A stretch of 33,760 bases of DNA from an uncultured Muribaculaceae bacterium (GCA_910579105.1 CAJTRT010000023.1:1-33760), one strand, 5' to 3'. Positions 23,724 to 33,182 are shown, counted from the stretch's first letter. Made by a program: numbers and translations. Notes: generated by a model from the letters alone, not told the origin.

Positions 23724-24880
23724 AGAGATACCTCCAGCAGTTGCGCGACGAAGGCAACTTCCGCGAGATTCCGAATTTTACGAAAACGGGTGTCATAGAT
23801 TTCTCGACTAACGATTATATGGGCCTTAGTGCCGATGACGCGCTCCAGGAACGCTTTTTTGCCGATCCGGCGGCACGGAAAGTCCCTATGACCTCCTCGG
23901 CCGCGCGCCTTCTGGCTCCGCGCCAGATCGAGTACGCCAACCTGGAGGTGTTCCTGAGGTTGCTTTATGCGGCCAGGCGCGGCGACGACACCGGGGCGCT
24001 GATGTTCAACAGCGGCTACCATGCCAACACGGGGCTCATACCGGCCATTGCTTCGAGCGACACATATATTATTGCCGACAAGCTGGTGCATGCGAGCATT
24101 ATAGACGGAATCATACTGTCGCGCGCGCCGTATGCCCGCTTTCCGCATAATGATTTCGACCGTCTTGAAGCGATGCTGGAAAGAAAGGCCGGCGAATACG
24201 GCAACGTCCTCGTGATTGTCGAGAGCGTATATTCCATGGACGGGGACTCGGCTGACATAGAAAGGCTGATCGCTCTTAAACGGCGCTACCGCAACGTTAT
24301 GCTTTATGTTGACGAGGCGCACGCTTTCGGGGTTCTCGGCCCCAGGGGGCTTGGACTGGCAGCCGCTTCGTCTGACCCGGGAATGGTGGACGTGGTGGTC
24401 GGCACATTCGGCAAGGCGGCGGCCTCGATGGGGGCGTTCGCCATCACAGGCTGCGATTTACGCGATTACCTGGTGAACACTTCCCGAAGTTTCATATTCT
24501 CGACCGCCATCCCCCCCATACAGGCAGCCTGGACCCGTTTCACGCTCGGCTCACTTGTACGTATGGACGCGGAGCGCGGGCATCTGGCGGAACTTGGCTC
24601 GCGGCTGCGGAATGTCATCCACAAGTATTCTCCCGTGGAGGTCGTTCCGTCGCACATTCAGCCGTTGATTGTCGGTGATTCGCGGAAGGCGGTGGAACTT
24701 TCCCACAAGCTATATAACATATATGGTATAAAGGCCCTGCCGATCCGCAAGCCCACCGTTCCGGCCGGTACTGAGAGGCTGCGTTTCAGCCTCAACGCCT
24801 CAATGACCTTTTCCGACATCGATACACTTGACCACGCTCTCGGCGACTTGCTTCCGGCAATCAATCCTCCGAAACTCTGA
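23714..24880 (+). CDS. bioF: 8-amino-7-oxononanoate synthase
   Basis: 388 residues from the ATG at 23714. It is an alpha-oxoamine synthase fold: NDYMGLSAD (33-41), H126 (KLVHASIIDG), the PLP-contacting VDEAHAFG (199-206) and the PLP lysine K234 (GTFGKAAAS). It condenses pimeloyl-ACP with alanine. The usual glycine-rich loop near 60 is replaced by MTSSAARLLAPRQ, a variant whose effect on acyl-carrier preference is unknown; KBL-like activity is less likely given the biotin operon. It overlaps bioA and meets the next gene as TGATG. Confidence 0.94.
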   Translation: MEIKRYLQQLRDEGNFREIPNFTKTGVIDFSTNDYMGLSADDALQERFFADPAARKVPMTSSAARLLAPRQIEYANLEVFLRLLYAARRGDDTGALMFNSGYHANTGLIPAIASSDTYIIADKLVHASIIDGIILSRAPYARFPHNDFDRLEAMLERKAGEYGNVLVIVESVYSMDGDSADIERLIALKRRYRNVMLYVDEAHAFGVLGPRGLGLAAASSDPGMVDVVVGTFGKAAASMGAFAITGCDLRDYLVNTSRSFIFSTAIPPIQAAWTRFTLGSLVRMDAERGHLAELGSRLRNVIHKYSPVEVVPSHIQPLIVGDSRKAVELSHKLYNIYGIKALPIRKPTVPAGTERLRFSLNASMTFSDIDTLDHALGDLLPAINPPKL

Positions 24881-26310
24881 TGACAGCGACAACAATCCAT
24901 TCTGCCCGTGTTTCTGCCTCCTCGCGTCTCACAGCGCCCTCGGCGGGCAGCCGGCTCATCATGGTGTTCCTCGGATGGGGTATGTCGCCCGAGCCGTTCC
25001 TGACACTGGCAAAGCCCGGATACGACGTGATGCTTCTGTGGGAGTACCGCCTGGGGAGCGACGGTATAGATGATGAAATCCTGGACAGGTTGTCGGCATA
25101 CAGGGAAATAGTGGTCGTGGCCTGGTCGTTCGGCGTGGTGGCCGCGTCATACATGCTCGATTCCTATCCCGGGCTCCCTGTAACCCGCAAGGTCGCTGTC
25201 AACGGTACCCCCAGGCATATCGACCGGAGTTTCGGAATTCCTCCGGCGGTTTTTTCCGTCACCTTGCGGGGGCTTTCGCCTGCCGCTGTCGTGAAATTCA
25301 CGGACAGGATGTTCGCGGACCTCGCTGACCGCGGGGCTTTTGCCGCCGCTGGAAACGCCCGCTCGTTCGACTCTGTATTGGAAGAACTCAGGTTCTTCGG
25401 CGGTTTGCCCGTCTATTCCGGCGGTCTCAGATGGGATTTCGCGGTGGTCGGGGGCAGGGACGCCATATTCCCGCCTGCCAACCAGTCGGCTTTCTGGGCT
25501 GCCGCCGGTTGCCGTGCCATCGAGCGTCCCGAGGCCGGCCACTATGTCGGGTTGCAGTCGGTAATTGACGATTTCGTGGTTGACAAGGAGTTGGTGGCAA
25601 GCCGTTTCGGCGGCGCGCGGGATACTTACCGCGACAGCGCGGGTGTGCAGCGCGGTGTCGCGGAGAAATTGTGGAGGCTGACAAAGGGCTGTCTGTCAGG
25701 CCCGGTTGCGTCAGTTCTCGAAGTCGGAGCCGGCGATGGGTTGCTGACTGAGCTTTACGCGCCCAGTCTGTCTCCTGAAACCCTCGTCCTGTGGGATATC
25801 GCCGATATAGGTTCCGGACGCTTCCCCCCCGGCGCGCTTTTTGAAAGATGCGATGCCGAGGAGGCTGTCCGCCGCTGCCCGTTGTCGTTTGACCTCGTGA
25901 TTTCCGCCTCGACGTTGCAATGGTTCCATTCCCCGGAAACATTTGTCGCCAACGCCATGCGGTTGCTGCGTCCCGGCGGTCTGCTTGCTCTCTCCTTTTT
26001 CGGAGACGGCACCTATCGCGAGGTTGCCGACATAACCGGCGTGTCGCTCAAATATCCCGACCCTTCCGTTTGGGATATCGACGGAGAGGTGGTGCTGCTT
26101 GAAAAAGACAGCGTGGCTGAATCGTTCGCCGATGCCGCGGCCGCCGTGCGGCATATCGGGCGCACCGGTGTCAACGCGTTGCGCCGCGACTGGGGGGCGT
26201 CGGTCAGTGCCGGACGAAGGCTGATGCGCGAGCTGCCGGAAAATCCCGGCGGCGGCGTGAGCCTGACGTATGTGCCGTATTATATGATAATCAGAAAGCC
26301 AACAACATAG
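24880..26310 (+). CDS. bioC: BioG-BioC fusion: pimeloyl-ACP esterase and malonyl-ACP methyltransferase
   Basis: 476 residues with two enzymes. Residues 25-235 form a BioG-type alpha/beta hydrolase: GWGMSPEPF (32-40), nucleophile S83 (AWSFGV), probable acid D194 (GGRDAIFPP) and H221 (GHYVG). Residues 245-476 are a class I SAM methyltransferase of BioC type: motif I VLEVGAGDG (279-287), then LVISASTLQWFHSPE (339-353). BioC methylates malonyl-ACP to disguise it as a fatty-acid primer; BioG removes the methyl ester once pimeloyl-ACP is made. The fusion combines the first and last steps of pimelate formation. From memory such fusions exist in other Bacteroidetes. Its start overlaps the bioF stop by one base. 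Confidence 0.93.
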   Translation: MTATTIHSARVSASSRLTAPSAGSRLIMVFLGWGMSPEPFLTLAKPGYDVMLLWEYRLGSDGIDDEILDRLSAYREIVVVAWSFGVVAASYMLDSYPGLPVTRKVAVNGTPRHIDRSFGIPPAVFSVTLRGLSPAAVVKFTDRMFADLADRGAFAAAGNARSFDSVLEELRFFGGLPVYSGGLRWDFAVVGGRDAIFPPANQSAFWAAAGCRAIERPEAGHYVGLQSVIDDFVVDKELVASRFGGARDTYRDSAGVQRGVAEKLWRLTKGCLSGPVASVLEVGAGDGLLTELYAPSLSPETLVLWDIADIGSGRFPPGALFERCDAEEAVRRCPLSFDLVISASTLQWFHSPETFVANAMRLLRPGGLLALSFFGDGTYREVADITGVSLKYPDPSVWDIDGEVVLLEKDSVAESFADAAAAVRHIGRTGVNALRRDWGASVSAGRRLMRELPENPGGGVSLTYVPYYMIIRKPTT

Positions 26311-26314
26311 AGAT

Positions 26315-26974
26315 ATGAGCCAGGTATATTTCCTCAGCGGCATCGACACCGATGCCGGGAAAAGCTACTGCGCCGGATGGCTCGCCCGCGAGTGGGCCAG
26401 GGAAGGCAGGAGCGTGATCACGCAGAAATTCATCCAGACGGGCAACTGCGAGTATTCCGAAGACATCGAGCTCCATCGCCGCATCATGGGGATACCGATG
26501 CAGCCGGTGGATCTCGACCATACCACGGCGCCGCTTATATACACTTACCCGTGCTCGCCGCAGCTCGCCGCGCGGCTCGACAGGCGCGACATACCGCTCG
26601 AAGTCATCGAGAAGTCCACCGCCAGGCTTGCCGGGCTTTACGACGTTGTGATTATCGAAGGGGCGGGGGGGCTGATGGTGCCTCTGACCGACGACTATAT
26701 GACCATCGACTATCCCCGCGAGCGCGACATCCCGGTGATTCTTGTCGTTCACGGCGCTCTCGGCTCCATAAACCACGCGATGCTGTCGCTCGAGGCCGTC
26801 AAGACAAGGGGGATGAGGCTTCCGTATGTGCTGTACAACGCCTGTTTTGACGATGATTCGCTGATAGCCGAGGACACCTTCGGGTTCATAAAAAGATACC
26901 TCGCCAGGGAATTTCCCGACACGGAGCTGATAAAGGTGCCCAGGATTTTTTTACCTCAGCAAAATAATTCGTAA
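26315..26974 (+). CDS. bioD: dethiobiotin synthetase
   Basis: 219 residues. The P-loop GIDTDAGKS (9-17) corresponds to the family GTDTDVGKT. Substrate-binding segments QKFIQTG (about 36-42) and IEGAGGLMVPL (112-122) follow, with the typical DRRDIPLEVIEK stretch between. It closes the ureido ring of DAPA with CO2 and ATP. It starts 4 bases after the BioG-BioC gene. bioB, the last step, is absent from the window. A promoter for carA overlaps its stop codon. Confidence 0.95.
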   Translation: MSQVYFLSGIDTDAGKSYCAGWLAREWAREGRSVITQKFIQTGNCEYSEDIELHRRIMGIPMQPVDLDHTTAPLIYTYPCSPQLAARLDRRDIPLEVIEKSTARLAGLYDVVIIEGAGGLMVPLTDDYMTIDYPRERDIPVILVVHGALGSINHAMLSLEAVKTRGMRLPYVLYNACFDDDSLIAEDTFGFIKRYLAREFPDTELIKVPRIFLPQQNNS

Positions 26975-26979
26975 CTTCG
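26949..26979 (+). promoter_or_regulatory. candidate carA promoter overlapping bioD stop
   Basis: TTTT (26949-26952), 19 bases, TAACTTCG (26972-26979) then CGCT and the carA ATG at 26984. The TAA of bioD is the first part of the -7 element. The -33 is imperfect (TTTT for TTTG). The message would start almost at the ATG, separating pyrimidine from biotin expression. Confidence 0.45.
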
Positions 26980-26983
26980 CGCT

Positions 26984-28066
26984 ATGACTGATCAGATGCC
27001 TACCCCGCGCAAAGCATTCCTCCTGCTCGAAGATGGCACGCTCTTTGAGGGCAAGTCCTTCGGCTTCGAGGCCCCGGCAGCCGGTGAAGTTGTTTTCAAC
27101 ACCGCTATGACGGGTTATCCCGAGAGCTTAACCGATCCCTCCTATGAGGGGCAGATCCTTGTCACCACTTATCCCATACTTGGCAACTACGGAGTACCTC
27201 CCGAGACAGAGAAGGACAGCGTGAGCGAGTTCCTCGAAAGCTCGAGAATCCACTGCCGGGCGATTGTGGCCCAGGACTATTCCTGGGAGCCGAGCCACTG
27301 GCTGGCCACGCGCTCGCTGCACGGGTGGCTGCGCGACGAGAAGATTCCGGGGCTGTACGGGATTGACACCAGGGCGCTGACCAAACACCTCCGGGAGAAG
27401 GGTTCGATGCTGGGCAAGATTTATTTCGACAGCGCCGACGAGGTGGCGTTCAGCGACCCCAACACTGAAAACCTTATCGCGAAAGTAAGCATCAGGGAAG
27501 TGCAGACGCACGGCGACGGCGAGAAGACCGTCGTGCTCGTCGACTGCGGTACGAAATACAACATTATCCGGTGCCTGACCCGCCGCGGGGTGAAGGTTGT
27601 CTGTGTCCCCTGGGACTACGACTTCAACACCATCCCCTACGACGGGCTGTTCATATCCAACGGGCCGGGCAACCCCGACTTCGCCGAAGCCACGGTGGCC
27701 AACATACGTAAGGCTATGGCGGCCGGCAAGCCGATCTGCGGCATATGCATGGGCAACCAGCTTCTCGCCAAGGCGGCGGGAGCCACAACCTACAAACTTA
27801 AATACGGCCATCGCAGCCACAACCAGCCCGTGCGCCAGGCGGGAACCAACACCTGCTACATCACCTCGCAGAACCACGGCTTTGCCGTTGACGACTCCAC
27901 GCTTCCCGCCGACTGGGAACCGCTGTTCGTTAACATGAACGACGGAACCAACGAGGGCATACGCCATGAGGAGAAGCCCTTCTTCTCGGCCCAGTTCCAC
28001 CCCGAGGCCTCGTCGGGCCCCCGTGACACAGAGTTTATTTTTGACCAGTTTATCTCCCTGCTTTAA
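26984..28066 (+). CDS. carA: carbamoyl-phosphate synthase small subunit
   Basis: 360 residues. The N-terminal CPSase domain (10-165; DGTLFEGKSFGF, FNTAMTGYPESLTDPSY) is followed by a class I glutamine amidotransferase (180-360) with catalytic C255 (GICMGNQ), H339 and E341 (FHPEA). The substrate loop SNGPGNP is at 225-231. It supplies ammonia from glutamine to CarB for carbamoyl phosphate, used for pyrimidines and arginine. It is followed by carB after 12 bases. The first Met is used; Met5 is also possible. Confidence 0.97.
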   Translation: MTDQMPTPRKAFLLLEDGTLFEGKSFGFEAPAAGEVVFNTAMTGYPESLTDPSYEGQILVTTYPILGNYGVPPETEKDSVSEFLESSRIHCRAIVAQDYSWEPSHWLATRSLHGWLRDEKIPGLYGIDTRALTKHLREKGSMLGKIYFDSADEVAFSDPNTENLIAKVSIREVQTHGDGEKTVVLVDCGTKYNIIRCLTRRGVKVVCVPWDYDFNTIPYDGLFISNGPGNPDFAEATVANIRKAMAAGKPICGICMGNQLLAKAAGATTYKLKYGHRSHNQPVRQAGTNTCYITSQNHGFAVDDSTLPADWEPLFVNMNDGTNEGIRHEEKPFFSAQFHPEASSGPRDTEFIFDQFISLL

Positions 28067-28078
28067 GAACGATTTGCC

Positions 28079-31000
28079 ATGACCGACAGGAACAACGCGG
28101 CATCCGAGAATATCGACAAGACAGTTAAAAAGGTGCTTCTCCTCGGCTCCGGGGCCTTGAAAATCGGCGAGGCCGGCGAATTTGACTACTCCGGTTCCCA
28201 GGCGCTGAAAGCGATGAAGGAGGAGGGTATCTCCACCGTGCTGATCAATCCGAACATCGCGACAGTGCAGACATCGGAGGGGTTCGCCGACAAGATTTAC
28301 TTCCTCCCCGTCACCCCTTATTTCGTGGAACGGGTGATTGAGAAAGAGCGTCCGCAGGGGATTCTGCTCTCTTTCGGCGGCCAGACGGCACTCAACTGCG
28401 GCGTGGAGCTGTTCGAGAGCGGAGTGCTCGAAAAATACGGCGTGAAGGTTCTCGGCACTCCGGTGCGCGCCATCAAGGATACGGAGGACCGCGAGCTGTT
28501 CGTCAAGCGACTGGACGAGATCGGAGTCAAGACAATCAAGAGCGAGGCGGTGGAGACCACCGCTGACGCGCTCGCCGCGGCCGAGCGGCTCGGCTACCCG
28601 GTGATAGTCCGCGCCGCCTACGCACTCGGCGGCCTGGGCAGCGGGTTCTGCGACAATGCCGAGCAGTTGGTGGCGCTTACGGAGAAAGCGTTCTCTTTCT
28701 CCCCGCAGGTGCTTGTAGAGAAGTCGCTCAAAGGTTGGAAGGAAGTCGAGTACGAGGTGGTGCGCGACCGCTTTGACAACTGTATCACTGTCTGCAACAT
28801 GGAGAACTTCGACCCGCTCGGCATCCATACGGGCGAAAGTATCGTGGTCGCTCCCTCGCAGACCCTTTCAAACGACGATTACCATTACCTGCGCCAGCTG
28901 GCGATAAAGATAATACGCCACATAGGCATTGTCGGCGAATGTAACGTGCAGTATGCTTTCGACCCCGATTCGATGGACTACCGCGTGATCGAGGTAAACG
29001 CCCGCCTGAGTCGTTCTTCGGCGCTCGCGTCAAAGGCTACCGGTTACCCGTTGGCGTTCGTAGCGGCGAAGCTCGGCCTCGGCTACGGCCTGTTCGACCT
29101 TCGTAATTCCGTGACGCGCGAGACCTCGGCCTTCTTCGAGCCGGCCCTCGATTATATCGTGTGCAAGATTCCGCGGTGGGACCTCGGCAAGTTCCACGGC
29201 GTGCGCCGCGAGATAGGCTCGTCCATGAAATCGGTCGGCGAGGTTATGGCCATAGGCCGCACGTTCGAGGAGGTTATCCAGAAGGGCCTTCGTATGATAG
29301 GGCAGGGCATGCATGGTTTCGTGGGCAACCGCGACATAAAGTTCGACGACCTCGACCGCGCCCTGGCTGAGCCTACCGACAAGCGCGTGTTCGCCATAGC
29401 GAAGGCGATGCAGTGCGGATATACTGTCGAACGCATACACGAGCTGACCAAGATCGACCGCTGGTTCCTTGAAAAGCTGCACCATATCATCGCGACGGAA
29501 GGGGAGCTGAAAGCTGTCGATGAGATCGGCGATCTTCCGGTGGAGCTTGTGCGCAAGGCCAAGGAACAGGGCTTTAGCGATTTCCAGATCGCGAGAGCCG
29601 TGCGGAAAGACCGGTTCGACATTTCCGGCAGCGACAATGCCAAGGTACGGACCCTCCGCAAGGAGATGGGGATTCTCCCCGTTGTCAAGCAGATCGACAC
29701 CCTTGCCGCCGAATATCCGGCAATGACCAACTACCTGTATCTGACGTATAATGGCTCAGAGAACGATGTCAGGTATCTCGGCGACCACCGCTCGGTTGTC
29801 GTGCTCGGCTCCGGAGCGTACCGTATCGGATCTTCCGTTGAATTCGACTGGTGCTCGGTCAACGCCCTGATGACGGTCAAGCGGCAGGGATACCGTTCGG
29901 TGATGATAAACTACAATCCCGAAACGGTGTCGACAGACTACGATATGTGCGACCGCCTTTATTTCGACGAGCTGACCTACGAGCGCGTGATGGACATATT
30001 GGAACTGGAACAGCCCCACGGAGTAATACTTTCGGTCGGCGGTCAGATTCCGAACAATCTCGCGACGCGTCTCGACGAGGCTGGGGTGAATATCCTTGGC
30101 ACTTCCGCGAAGTCAATCGACAACGCGGAAGACCGCCACAAGTTCTCTGCCATGCTTGACCGCCTCGGCATCGACCAGCCGCGTTGGCGCGAGCTGACGA
30201 GCTTCGCTGACATTGACGAGTTCATACGCGAGGTCGGATTTCCGGTGCTTGTGCGGCCAAGCTATGTGCTTTCTGGCGCGGCCATGAACGTCTGCTCCAA
30301 CGAGGAGGAGCTTCACAGGTTCCTCAAACTGGCGGCCAATGTCAGCAAGCAGCATCCCGTAGTGGTGACAGAGTTCATCCAGAACGCCAAGGAGATAGAG
30401 ATGGACGCTGTCGCGCAGAACGGTGAGATCAAGGCTTACGCGATTTCAGAGCACATAGAGTTCGCGGGGGTGCATTCCGGCGACGCTACCATCCAGTTCC
30501 CGCCGCAGAAGCTGTATGTGGAGACGATGCGCCGTATCAAGAAGGTATCCGCGTCCATAGCCAAGGCGCTTGACATCTCCGGGCCGTTCAACATACAGTA
30601 TCTCGCGAAGAACAACGACATCAAGGTGATAGAGTGCAACCTGCGCGCCTCGCGCAGCTTCCCGTTCGTCTCCAAGGTGTTGAAACTCAATTTCATCGAC
30701 CTGGCGACCCGCGTGATGCTCGGGCTGGACGTGCAGAAGCCCAACAAGGATCTTTTCGACCTTGACTATGTGGGGATAAAGGCGTCGCAGTTCAGTTTCT
30801 CGCGCCTGCAAGGCGCTGATCCCGTGCTCGGCGTTGACATGGCCTCTACCGGCGAGGTCGGCTGCATAGGCGGCGACACTTCTGAGGCTCTTCTGAAAGC
30901 CATGCTGTCGGTAGGGTGTCGCATACCCAGGAAAGCGGTGCTTCTCTCTACCGGCACACCCCGGCAGAAAGCCGATATGCTTGATGCGGCCCACCGCCTG

Positions 31001-31336
31001 CATAACAGCGGATATGTGATTTACGCTACCGAGGGGACATGCCGCTTCCTGGCCGACAACGGTATTCCGGCAATAAAGGCTTACTGGCCCTCGCAGGCCG
31101 AAGGACGTCCGCAGGTGCTCGACCTGCTGCACGAGCGCAAGGTCGACTTCGTGGTGAACCTTCCGAAGAACCTGTCGTCGACGGAGCTTTCCAATGGCTA
31201 TAAGGTGCGTCGCGCCGCCATTGACCTGAATGTGTCGCTGCTCACCAACGCCCGCCTGGCATCCGCTTTCATCGAGGCATTCACCACGCTCCCGGTGGCG
31301 GACATCCAGATCAAGTCCTGGGACGAGTACAAATAA
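28079..31336 (+). CDS. carB: carbamoyl-phosphate synthase large subunit
   Basis: 1085 residues, the expected full length. Two homologous halves each begin with a nucleotide-binding opening: LLLGSGALKIGEAGEFDYSG near residue 20 and VVLGSGAYRIGSSVEFDWCS near 578. Each carries an ATP-grasp domain (VIRAAYALGGLG; VLVRPSYVLSGAAM). The C-terminal methylglyoxal-synthase-like domain, from about 960, would bind allosteric effectors such as UMP. The first half makes carboxyphosphate and carbamate, the second phosphorylates carbamate. It pairs with CarA and ends 86 bases before a terminator hairpin. Confidence 0.98.
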   Translation: MTDRNNAASENIDKTVKKVLLLGSGALKIGEAGEFDYSGSQALKAMKEEGISTVLINPNIATVQTSEGFADKIYFLPVTPYFVERVIEKERPQGILLSFGGQTALNCGVELFESGVLEKYGVKVLGTPVRAIKDTEDRELFVKRLDEIGVKTIKSEAVETTADALAAAERLGYPVIVRAAYALGGLGSGFCDNAEQLVALTEKAFSFSPQVLVEKSLKGWKEVEYEVVRDRFDNCITVCNMENFDPLGIHTGESIVVAPSQTLSNDDYHYLRQLAIKIIRHIGIVGECNVQYAFDPDSMDYRVIEVNARLSRSSALASKATGYPLAFVAAKLGLGYGLFDLRNSVTRETSAFFEPALDYIVCKIPRWDLGKFHGVRREIGSSMKSVGEVMAIGRTFEEVIQKGLRMIGQGMHGFVGNRDIKFDDLDRALAEPTDKRVFAIAKAMQCGYTVERIHELTKIDRWFLEKLHHIIATEGELKAVDEIGDLPVELVRKAKEQGFSDFQIARAVRKDRFDISGSDNAKVRTLRKEMGILPVVKQIDTLAAEYPAMTNYLYLTYNGSENDVRYLGDHRSVVVLGSGAYRIGSSVEFDWCSVNALMTVKRQGYRSVMINYNPETVSTDYDMCDRLYFDELTYERVMDILELEQPHGVILSVGGQIPNNLATRLDEAGVNILGTSAKSIDNAEDRHKFSAMLDRLGIDQPRWRELTSFADIDEFIREVGFPVLVRPSYVLSGAAMNVCSNEEELHRFLKLAANVSKQHPVVVTEFIQNAKEIEMDAVAQNGEIKAYAISEHIEFAGVHSGDATIQFPPQKLYVETMRRIKKVSASIAKALDISGPFNIQYLAKNNDIKVIECNLRASRSFPFVSKVLKLNFIDLATRVMLGLDVQKPNKDLFDLDYVGIKASQFSFSRLQGADPVLGVDMASTGEVGCIGGDTSEALLKAMLSVGCRIPRKAVLLSTGTPRQKADMLDAAHRLHNSGYVIYATEGTCRFLADNGIPAIKAYWPSQAEGRPQVLDLLHERKVDFVVNLPKNLSSTELSNGYKVRRAAIDLNVSLLTNARLASAFIEAFTTLPVADIQIKSWDEYK

Positions 31337-31422
31337 TGTCATTCTGCCGCAGGTAACACCATCCTGCTGCGCGGGGTTGGAGGCTCTTGTTTCCGCGCGG
31401 CCTCTCACTTCAACCGCACAAT

Positions 31423-31458
31423 CCTTTATCCGGAATCAATTCGGATAAAGGTTTTTTT
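31423..31458 (+). terminator. intrinsic terminator of carA-carB
   Basis: CCTTTATCCG (31423-31432) and CGGATAAAGG (31442-31451) form a 10-bp stem with a 9-base loop, followed by seven T. This is a textbook rho-independent terminator. Confidence 0.9.
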
Positions 31459-31614
31459 GTTGATAACTTTCATATATGGGCGATGACGTGGTAAGGGAGC
31501 GATTTTTAGCATATTACTTGGCCAGGGTTTTCTTGTTGTGTTTAGGCTGCTTGGCTTGCAAGTATCTGATTGACACTAAATTGCGATGTGTATTTGCCGT
31601 GTCGCTTTAATGTG

Positions 31615-31646
31615 TTGGATAAGGGGCTGAATAACAGGTACGTTTG
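31615..31646 (+). promoter_or_regulatory. candidate dnaA promoter
   Basis: TTG (31615-31617), 21 bases, TACGTTTG (31639-31646), then GC. It predicts a leader of about 150 nt before the dnaA ATG. Confidence 0.5.
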
Positions 31647-31802
31647 GCAGTGTTTGAATTTTCCAAATTTTTCGGCCTTTGTTTTTCAACAATTTTTTGC
31701 GGAAATTTGCAATACAAAATCGCGGCCTCGCTATGGTTTCCGCGGCCAGCGCTAAGAAATCTGGAACTCTAACATCTATATAATCCACCCTACAGGTTTA
31801 TA

Positions 31803-33182
31803 ATGGACAAATCGCACCTCCGGCTTTGGGAAGAGTGCAGCGGCATCATCCGCAACAACATCTCCCCGGAGCAATACAAATACTGGTTCGAGCCGGTGAC
31901 GTCGCTGGATTTCACCAATGGCGAGCTGCATATCTCGGTGCCCTCCGCATTCTTCAAGGAGCACATCGAGGATACGTTCCTGCCCATAATGAAGCTGGCC
32001 CTGCGCCGTGTCTACGGGCCGGAGGTGAAGCTGTTTTACCATTACGAGCAGGTCAAGGACCTCCCCGACACCCAGATCAAGGAGGCCGGTCTGGCCGCAT
32101 CCCCGGCGGTAGGGCGCAAGGGGGCTGACCTTTTCCGCGCTCCTGTCGATCCGGCGTTTGACTCGCAGCTGAACCCCCGCTACACGTTTGAGAACTATTG
32201 CGGATCGTCGTCAAACAAGATCGCGCGGGCGATAGGCGAGGCCATCGCCAACAATCCGAAGGTAAAGACTTTCAACCCGCTCTTTGTGTTTGGCCCTCCC
32301 GGAGTGGGCAAGACGCACCTTATCCAGGCTATCGGCATCAAGATCAGGGAGAACAACCCCCGCGCGAGGGTATTGTATGTGTCGGCCCGTCTTTTTGAAA
32401 GCCAGTTCACGGTGGCGCAGCGCAACGGCAAGATCAACGAGTTCATCAACTTCTACCAGAGCATTGACGCTCTTATCGTTGACGACATACAAGACCTTAT
32501 AGGAAAGGAGGGTACGCAGAAAACCTTCTTCCACATCTTCAACCACCTGCATCTGAATCAGAAACAGATCGTGTTGTCGAGCGACTGCTGTCCGACCGAC
32601 CTCAAGGGGATGCCCGACCGCCTGCTTTCGCGCTTCAAGTGGGGCATGACGGTCGAGCTGGAACGCCCCGACCTGTTGCTGCGGCGGGAGGTGCTTCAGC
32701 TCAAAGCCGACCAGGATGGTCTCTCGCTATCGAAAGAGGTGATGGACTTCATCGCTGAGAATGTTACCGACAGCGTGCGCGAGCTCGAAGGGGTCGTGGT
32801 GTCGCTCCTGGCGCATGCCACGGTGCTGAACCGAGAGGTGACGGTCGACCTCGCGCGCCATGTGCTCTCTAACGTGGTCAGGATGCAGAAGAGCGCGTCC
32901 GTCAACTTCGAGATGGTCACGCAGGGTGTGGCGTCACACTATAATATCGACCCGGATGCGATTTTCACCAAGTCGCGGAAGCGCGAGATTTCCGACGCGC
33001 GCCAGATGGTCATGTATCTTGCCAAGAAGCATGTGAAGATGCCGCTTACGGCGATTGGCACCCGCCTGTCGCGCACCCACGCCACGGTGCTATACGCCTG
33101 CAAGAACATCGAGGAGCGCCTCCCGTTCGAGAAACAGCTCCAGGAAGATGTGGCGTCTATTGAGCGTTCGTTTCTTGAATGA
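31803..33182 (+). CDS. dnaA: chromosomal replication initiator DnaA
   Basis: 459 residues. Domain I (1-80) begins LRLWEECSGIIRNNISPEQYKYWFEP. A short linker domain II precedes the AAA+ domain with Walker A GPPGVGKTH (164-172), Walker B ALIVDDIQDL (223-232; the family is usually QFL) and sensor DRLLSRFKWG. Domain IV (about 360-459) carries the DNA-binding signature LSRTHATVLYACK. It binds DnaA boxes at the origin and opens DNA with ATP. Neither dnaN nor recF follows, and the usual origin-linked layout is absent. Confidence 0.97.
   Translation: MDKSHLRLWEECSGIIRNNISPEQYKYWFEPVTSLDFTNGELHISVPSAFFKEHIEDTFLPIMKLALRRVYGPEVKLFYHYEQVKDLPDTQIKEAGLAASPAVGRKGADLFRAPVDPAFDSQLNPRYTFENYCGSSSNKIARAIGEAIANNPKVKTFNPLFVFGPPGVGKTHLIQAIGIKIRENNPRARVLYVSARLFESQFTVAQRNGKINEFINFYQSIDALIVDDIQDLIGKEGTQKTFFHIFNHLHLNQKQIVLSSDCCPTDLKGMPDRLLSRFKWGMTVELERPDLLLRREVLQLKADQDGLSLSKEVMDFIAENVTDSVRELEGVVVSLLAHATVLNREVTVDLARHVLSNVVRMQKSASVNFEMVTQGVASHYNIDPDAIFTKSRKREISDARQMVMYLAKKHVKMPLTAIGTRLSRTHATVLYACKNIEERLPFEKQLQEDVASIERSFLE

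Larger units (their letters stand above)
31337..31802. other. 466-bp gene-free region between carB and dnaA
   Basis: It contains the carB terminator, a candidate dnaA promoter, and an AT-rich stretch (about 31650-31750) with many T-runs. Short open frames here have no recognisable features. One site TGTTGATAA (31458-31466) is a single mismatch from the DnaA-box complement TGTGGATAA. There is no box cluster, so an origin is not supported. Confidence 0.6.

Noticed and set aside
27128..28828. 566-codon open frame on the minus strand across carA and carB
   Set aside because: It is antisense to two complete, motif-rich enzymes; its length follows from the strong GC bias of their codons and its product has no recognisable domain.
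30446..31408. 320-codon minus-strand frame over the end of carB
   Set aside because: Same reason: antisense to the intact CarB C-terminal half, and no family-like motifs.
31337..31802. Chromosomal origin upstream of dnaA
   Set aside because: Only one near-match to a DnaA box was seen and neighbouring dnaN/recF genes are missing.
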